Below, one piece after another: positions 6,727 to 9,421 of a stretch of 9,421 bases of DNA. A program made the translations under genes and the position numbers. The first letter of the stretch is position 1; every line of letters begins with the position of its first letter. Below the pieces are notes generated by a model. That model was not told where the DNA came from and ran no database searches. It saw only the letters and a program-made list of their open reading frames with translations. The DNA is from JAOAFX01 sp049700315 (GTDB taxonomy: Bacteria > Hydrothermota > Tepidihabitantia > SM23-42 > JAOAFX01), in assembly GCA_049700315.1 (NCBI GenBank), contig JBNAVN010000076.1, positions 1 through 9,421 of the forward strand, in the 5' to 3' direction.

Positions 6727-7701
6727 ATGAACAAAATCCAGCAGGAATTCCGACGTAAGGTCTCAGAAAAACAATGGGGCACAAGGCTTGATCAGTATCT
6801 TTATATATCTGGTATTGGCTTATCCCGGAGCCTTATTCAGAAATTGATCAAGCAAAAAAAGGTATTGGTAAATGGCAACCCTGCAAAATGTTCATATCGG
6901 GTAAAAGAAAATGATGAGATTTACGCAGTGTTTGAGTTGCAAACCTCAGCTGAAATAAAGCCAGAAAATATTCCCCTGGATATCATTTACGAAGACGATG
7001 AAATCATTGTTATTAACAAACCCAAAGGCATTATTGTCCATCCTGCAAGAGGACACTTTGAACATACAATGGTCAATGCCCTTTTGCATCATTGCGGAAG
7101 ACTTCCAAGTCTGACTGACGAAGTAAGACCCGGAGTGCTTCATCGTCTGGACAAGGATACAACCGGGCTTATCATCTTTGCCAAGACCGATGAGGCATTG
7201 AGCAATTTGGGCAAGGCAATTGCGCGTAGACAGATTCAGAAGAAATATGATGTTCTATGTTGGAATTTTCCGGGATTGAATGAAGGTAATATTGAAGCAC
7301 CAATCGGCAGAAGTTCCCTGATTCGGACGAAAATGACCGTAACTCCACTTTCCAGCAAAATGGCAGTTACACGGTATTTAGTCCTTGAAAAATTTCCTGT
7401 CGCTTCATATCTAAAAATCTGGCTCATCACAGGCAGAACCCATCAGATTCGTGTCCATTTAAATTATGTTGGCTGTCCTGTAATTGGAGATAAAGATTAT
7501 GGTGGTAGAAGTCCTGGGATCATAAAAAAATCGGCATACTTGCCACATTTTCAGGAGATTCTAAAATTAATTGATCGCCAGGCATTGCATGCCTCAGAGT
7601 TGGAATTTAAGCATCCAGGGACAAAACAAATGCTACACTTCACTGCCCCGCTTCCAGAAGATATGAGAAAGGTGTTGGAGTATCTAAAGCATAATTTCTA
7701 A
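6727..7701 (+). CDS. rluD: RluA/RluD-family large-subunit rRNA pseudouridine synthase
   Basis: This enzyme converts uridine to pseudouridine in RNA; by architecture the likely target is 23S rRNA (RluD-type, helix 69), but close paralogues (RluA, RluC) cannot be excluded. Counting from this ATG (324 residues), an S4 RNA-binding domain covers about 15-70 (TRLDQYL, SRSLIQKLIK, VLVNGNPAK). The catalytic domain follows, with INKPKGIIVHPARGH (96-110), the active-site HRLDKDTTGL whose Asp is about residue 142, the GRTHQIRVHL segment (236-245) and GCPVIGDKDYGG. An in-frame TTG at 6712 would add 5 residues and overlap rph by 11 bases. I prefer ATG 6727 because the TTG has no better ribosome binding site, but neither start has a strong one. 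The gene closes the operon and ends directly against serS. Confidence 0.92.
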   Translation: MNKIQQEFRRKVSEKQWGTRLDQYLYISGIGLSRSLIQKLIKQKKVLVNGNPAKCSYRVKENDEIYAVFELQTSAEIKPENIPLDIIYEDDEIIVINKPKGIIVHPARGHFEHTMVNALLHHCGRLPSLTDEVRPGVLHRLDKDTTGLIIFAKTDEALSNLGKAIARRQIQKKYDVLCWNFPGLNEGNIEAPIGRSSLIRTKMTVTPLSSKMAVTRYLVLEKFPVASYLKIWLITGRTHQIRVHLNYVGCPVIGDKDYGGRSPGIIKKSAYLPHFQEILKLIDRQALHASELEFKHPGTKQMLHFTAPLPEDMRKVLEYLKHNF

Positions 7702-8970
7702 TTAATCAATGTACTCCAGATTATCAATATACGGTCTCAAGATATCAGGGATTTTTATCCTGCCATCTTCAGTTTGATAATTTTCAACAATTCCAATAAA
7801 GGTTCTTGGCGTTGCCAATCCTGAACCATTTATTGTATATACATAATCTACCCCGCCTGTGAATTTACGATATCTTATCATTGCCCTCCTTGCCTGGTAC
7901 TGTTCATAACAACTGACCGAAGAAACCTCAAGCCATTCATCCATCCCTGGTGCATATACCTCAATATCATAAGTTTTGGCTGAGGCAAAGGTCATATCAC
8001 CGGTGCATAAAAGCAAAATCCGATAGGGCAACCCTAAAAGTTTTACAGCTTCTTCAGCATCACTCAACAACTTTTCAAATTCATCATATCCACTTTCAGG
8101 TGTAGTATATTTTACAAGCTCCACCTTATTGAATTGATGGACACGGGTGATACCGCGCACCTCTTTTCCATAAGAACCTGCCTCGCGACGGAAACAGGGT
8201 GTATATGCTACATAGCATATAGGAAGATCTTTTTCCGGAATAATCTCTTCCCGATGCATATTTGTCAGCGGAACCTCAGCAGTAGGAATAAGATAGAAAT
8301 CATCATCCTTGCATCTGTACATTTCTGATTCCAATTTTGGCAACTGTCCTGTTCCATAAAAACAATCAAGGTTGTTAAGAATTGGTGGGAATATTTCTTT
8401 GTAGCCATGTTTTTTCGTATGCAAATCAAGAAAGAAATTTATAAGTGCCCTTTCCAATCTTGCTCCTGATCCTTTATAGAGTATAAATCTTGATGCAGAG
8501 ATCTTCGGTGCCCTCTTTAAATCAAGCATATCAAGCGCCTCACATATCTCCCAGTGAGGCAATGGTTTGAATTTGTACTGTGGGGGTTCTTTCATACCCC
8601 GGACAAACATATTATCAGAACTCGCTTTTCCCACAGGCACAGTGACCTGTGGAATATTGGGCAGCAGTAACATTAATTCATTAAATTTGTTTTCTATTTG
8701 TTTCAATTCTTCTTCATATTTTTTTATCTTATCACCAATAACCCTTGCCTTTTCCATCAATTCTGATGCATCTTTTTTTTCTCTTCTCAATCTTCCAACT
8801 TGTTCCGATAAATCATTCCTTCCCTTTCTGAGAGTATCAATTTCGGTAATAATGCTTCTTCGGCTTCTATCAATTTCAAGCAATTCATCAAGATTGAATT
8901 CTATCCCGCGATTTTTTAATGCCTGTCTGATTATCTCTGGATTTTCTCTCAATAATTTCAGGTCAATCAT
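7702..8970 (-). CDS. serS: Serine--tRNA ligase
   Basis: SerRS charges tRNA-Ser (and tRNA-Sec) with serine using ATP. From this ATG the protein has 422 residues, typical for the bacterial enzyme. It starts with the family sequence MIDLKLLRENPEIIRQAL. A long charged helical region (about 25-103) is the coiled-coil arm that holds the long variable arm of tRNA-Ser. The class II core follows: GTGQLPK near 207, the serine-binding TAEVPL near 230, motif 2 FRREAGSYGKEVRG (about 260-273), and motif 3 GSGLATPRTFIG with Arg near 389. A TTG at 8988 would add 6 residues, but it lies inside the promoter spacer, so the ATG at 8970 is much better. That ATG has no usable Shine-Dalgarno site and sits 6 bases after a -10 hexamer, suggesting leaderless translation. 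Confidence 0.96.
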   Translation of the reverse strand: MIDLKLLRENPEIIRQALKNRGIEFNLDELLEIDRSRRSIITEIDTLRKGRNDLSEQVGRLRREKKDASELMEKARVIGDKIKKYEEELKQIENKFNELMLLLPNIPQVTVPVGKASSDNMFVRGMKEPPQYKFKPLPHWEICEALDMLDLKRAPKISASRFILYKGSGARLERALINFFLDLHTKKHGYKEIFPPILNNLDCFYGTGQLPKLESEMYRCKDDDFYLIPTAEVPLTNMHREEIIPEKDLPICYVAYTPCFRREAGSYGKEVRGITRVHQFNKVELVKYTTPESGYDEFEKLLSDAEEAVKLLGLPYRILLLCTGDMTFASAKTYDIEVYAPGMDEWLEVSSVSCYEQYQARRAMIRYRKFTGGVDYVYTINGSGLATPRTFIGIVENYQTEDGRIKIPDILRPYIDNLEYID

Positions 8971-8976
8971 CCTGCA

Positions 8977-9004
8977 AGTATATTCCAAATCCCCTAAAAG
9001 TCAA
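8977..9004 (-). promoter_or_regulatory. Promoter of serS, immediately before its start codon
   Basis: On the minus strand TTGACT (plus-strand AGTCAA at 8999-9004) and TATACT (plus-strand AGTATA at 8977-8982) are separated by 16 bases. The serS ATG follows the -10 by only 6 bases, so transcription should begin at about the A of the ATG. This also rules out the upstream TTG at 8988 as a start for transcripts from this promoter. The -35 is followed by TTT, giving the same TTGACTTTT seen at the smpB and fur promoters. Confidence 0.8.
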
Positions 9005-9051
9005 TCCATACTGCAGGGGCACCATATAAGTAAAGATGCTCCTTTTACCCC

Positions 9052-9079
9052 TTGACTTTTTTCAATTTTTGATTATAAT
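9052..9079 (+). promoter_or_regulatory. Promoter of the fur-family gene
   Basis: TTGACT at 9052-9057 and TATAAT at 9074-9079 are 16 bases apart. The predicted start of transcription is near 9086, inside the palindrome at 9085-9099. This leaves a leader of about 35 bases before ATG 9121. The promoter diverges from that of serS; the two -35 elements lie about 47 bases apart. Confidence 0.82.
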
Positions 9080-9084
9080 ATTAG

Positions 9085-9099
9085 TGATAATGGTTATCA
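9085..9099. promoter_or_regulatory. Fur-box-like operator over the predicted fur transcription start
   Basis: TGATAA and TTATCA form perfect 6-base arms around TGG. The 15-mer matches the 7-1-7 Fur consensus TGATAATNATTATCA at all defined positions but one. Aligned from 9086, it also matches 16 of 19 bases of the E. coli Fur box. Its position over the +1 site of a Fur-family gene fits negative autoregulation by metal-loaded Fur. PerR boxes (TTATAAT arms) fit less well, so iron is the likelier signal; the metal itself cannot be read from the site. Confidence 0.78.
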
Positions 9100-9110
9100 T
9101 TTTCTTTTAT

Positions 9111-9114
9111 GAGG
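9111..9114 (+). promoter_or_regulatory. Shine-Dalgarno site deciding the fur start
   Basis: GAGG at 9111-9114 lies 6 bases before ATG 9121. A second in-frame ATG at 9109 overlaps this site and has only a T-rich stretch before it, so 9121 is preferred. Confidence 0.65.
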
Positions 9115-9120
9115 TGTTTT

Positions 9121-9421
9121 ATGCCTGATGGTTTTGGACGATTTCCTCCCTGGTGGCATGGTAGATTTAAGGGCTGTGGTTATCGGATTACCCTTGCCCG
9201 CCAGGCAATACTTGATGTTTTAAGTAAGACACCCGAGCATCTAAGCGCTGAAGATATATTCTTTGCGGTGCATAAAGAATATCCAAATATCGGTTTGACA
9301 ACTGTCTACCGAACATTAGAATTACTTGTGCAGATAGGGTTCCTTTTTAAATATGACTTTGGTGACGGCAGGGCACGGTATGAACTTGCTGAAGGACCAA
9401 AAGGGAAACAGCATCATCACC
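9121..9421 (+). CDS. Fur-family metal-responsive transcriptional regulator (N-terminal part)
   Basis: The first 100 residues of a Fur-family repressor are present before the window ends. Residues 1-19 form an extension rich in Gly, Phe and Trp (PPWWHG in it). The DNA-binding winged helix follows: RITLARQAILDVL (22-34), LSAEDIFFAVHKEYP (41-55), and the recognition helix segment GLTTVYRTLELL (58-69), which is the strongest family signature. The wing carries FGDGRARYEL (80-89), and the Glu there together with the His run at 98-100 corresponds to the start of the metal-binding hinge. The dimerisation domain and Cys motifs lie beyond the edge, so Fur, Zur and PerR cannot be separated by protein sequence alone. 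The Fur-box-like palindrome upstream points to Fur and to self-control. The alternative ATG at 9109 would add 4 residues. Confidence 0.9.
   Translation, partial: MPDGFGRFPPWWHGRFKGCGYRITLARQAILDVLSKTPEHLSAEDIFFAVHKEYPNIGLTTVYRTLELLVQIGFLFKYDFGDGRARYELAEGPKGKQHHH

Noticed and set aside
8567..9055. 162-codon plus-strand open frame opposite the serS N-terminus
   Set aside because: It lies antisense to the well-identified SerRS coiled-coil region; its Ser/Leu-rich sequence is the mirror of Glu/Lys-rich codons.
9015..9060. CCCCT/AGGGG words around the divergent promoters as a second operator
   Set aside because: The arms are only 5 bases, variably spaced and not symmetrical about either promoter; chance is the simpler explanation.

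Overview
The window is low-GC bacterial DNA with short gaps between genes. It holds a large secreted protein, a compact housekeeping operon, a convergent aminoacyl-tRNA synthetase gene and the start of a Fur-family regulator gene. The secreted protein (calcium-binding-like Asp repeats, a fibronectin-III-like module, and a C-terminal domain resembling type IX/Por sorting or FlgD-like domains) suggests an uncultured anaerobe of the Fibrobacteres-Chlorobi-Bacteroidetes side of the tree, for example candidate division WOR-3. That placement is an inference from protein style, not from a marker gene. No tRNA, rRNA, CRISPR array, insertion sequence or phage gene is visible.

Layout. 1-136: the last 44 codons of an unrecognised gene. 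200-3118: the 972-residue secreted protein, whose second half is clearly richer in G than its first half. 3119-3404: non-coding, with a patch of unlike composition and, at the right end, a near-consensus promoter (TTGACT, 17 bp, TATAAT) that ends 5 bases before the smpB ATG. 3405-7701: a five-gene plus-strand unit, smpB, N-acetylmuramoyl-L-alanine amidase, murI (glutamate racemase), rph (RNase PH) and a RluA/RluD-type pseudouridine synthase. The genes overlap by 4 bases or are separated by at most about 11, so they very probably share one transcript. 7702-8970: serS on the minus strand, whose stop codon abuts the stop of the pseudouridine synthase with no base between. 8971-9120: a divergent control region with a serS promoter, a fur promoter and a Fur-box-like palindrome. 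9121-9421: the first 100 codons of a Fur-family gene, cut by the window edge.

How the genes fit together. The operon joins translation quality control (SmpB), RNA maturation (RNase PH, pseudouridine synthase) and peptidoglycan work (MurI makes D-glutamate; the amidase cuts stem peptides from the glycan). This is a growth-linked housekeeping set. serS is also a translation gene. The fur gene probably represses itself through the operator over its predicted transcription start.

Most notable points. smpB and serS both appear to be transcribed as leaderless mRNAs, while fur keeps a leader and a Shine-Dalgarno site. All three promoters share TTGACTTTT. MurI has lost the usual Asn-Thr pair after its first catalytic Cys. 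The secreted-protein gene looks compositionally mosaic. I did not find a clearly new multi-gene system; this is mainly a housekeeping region with several unusual details.
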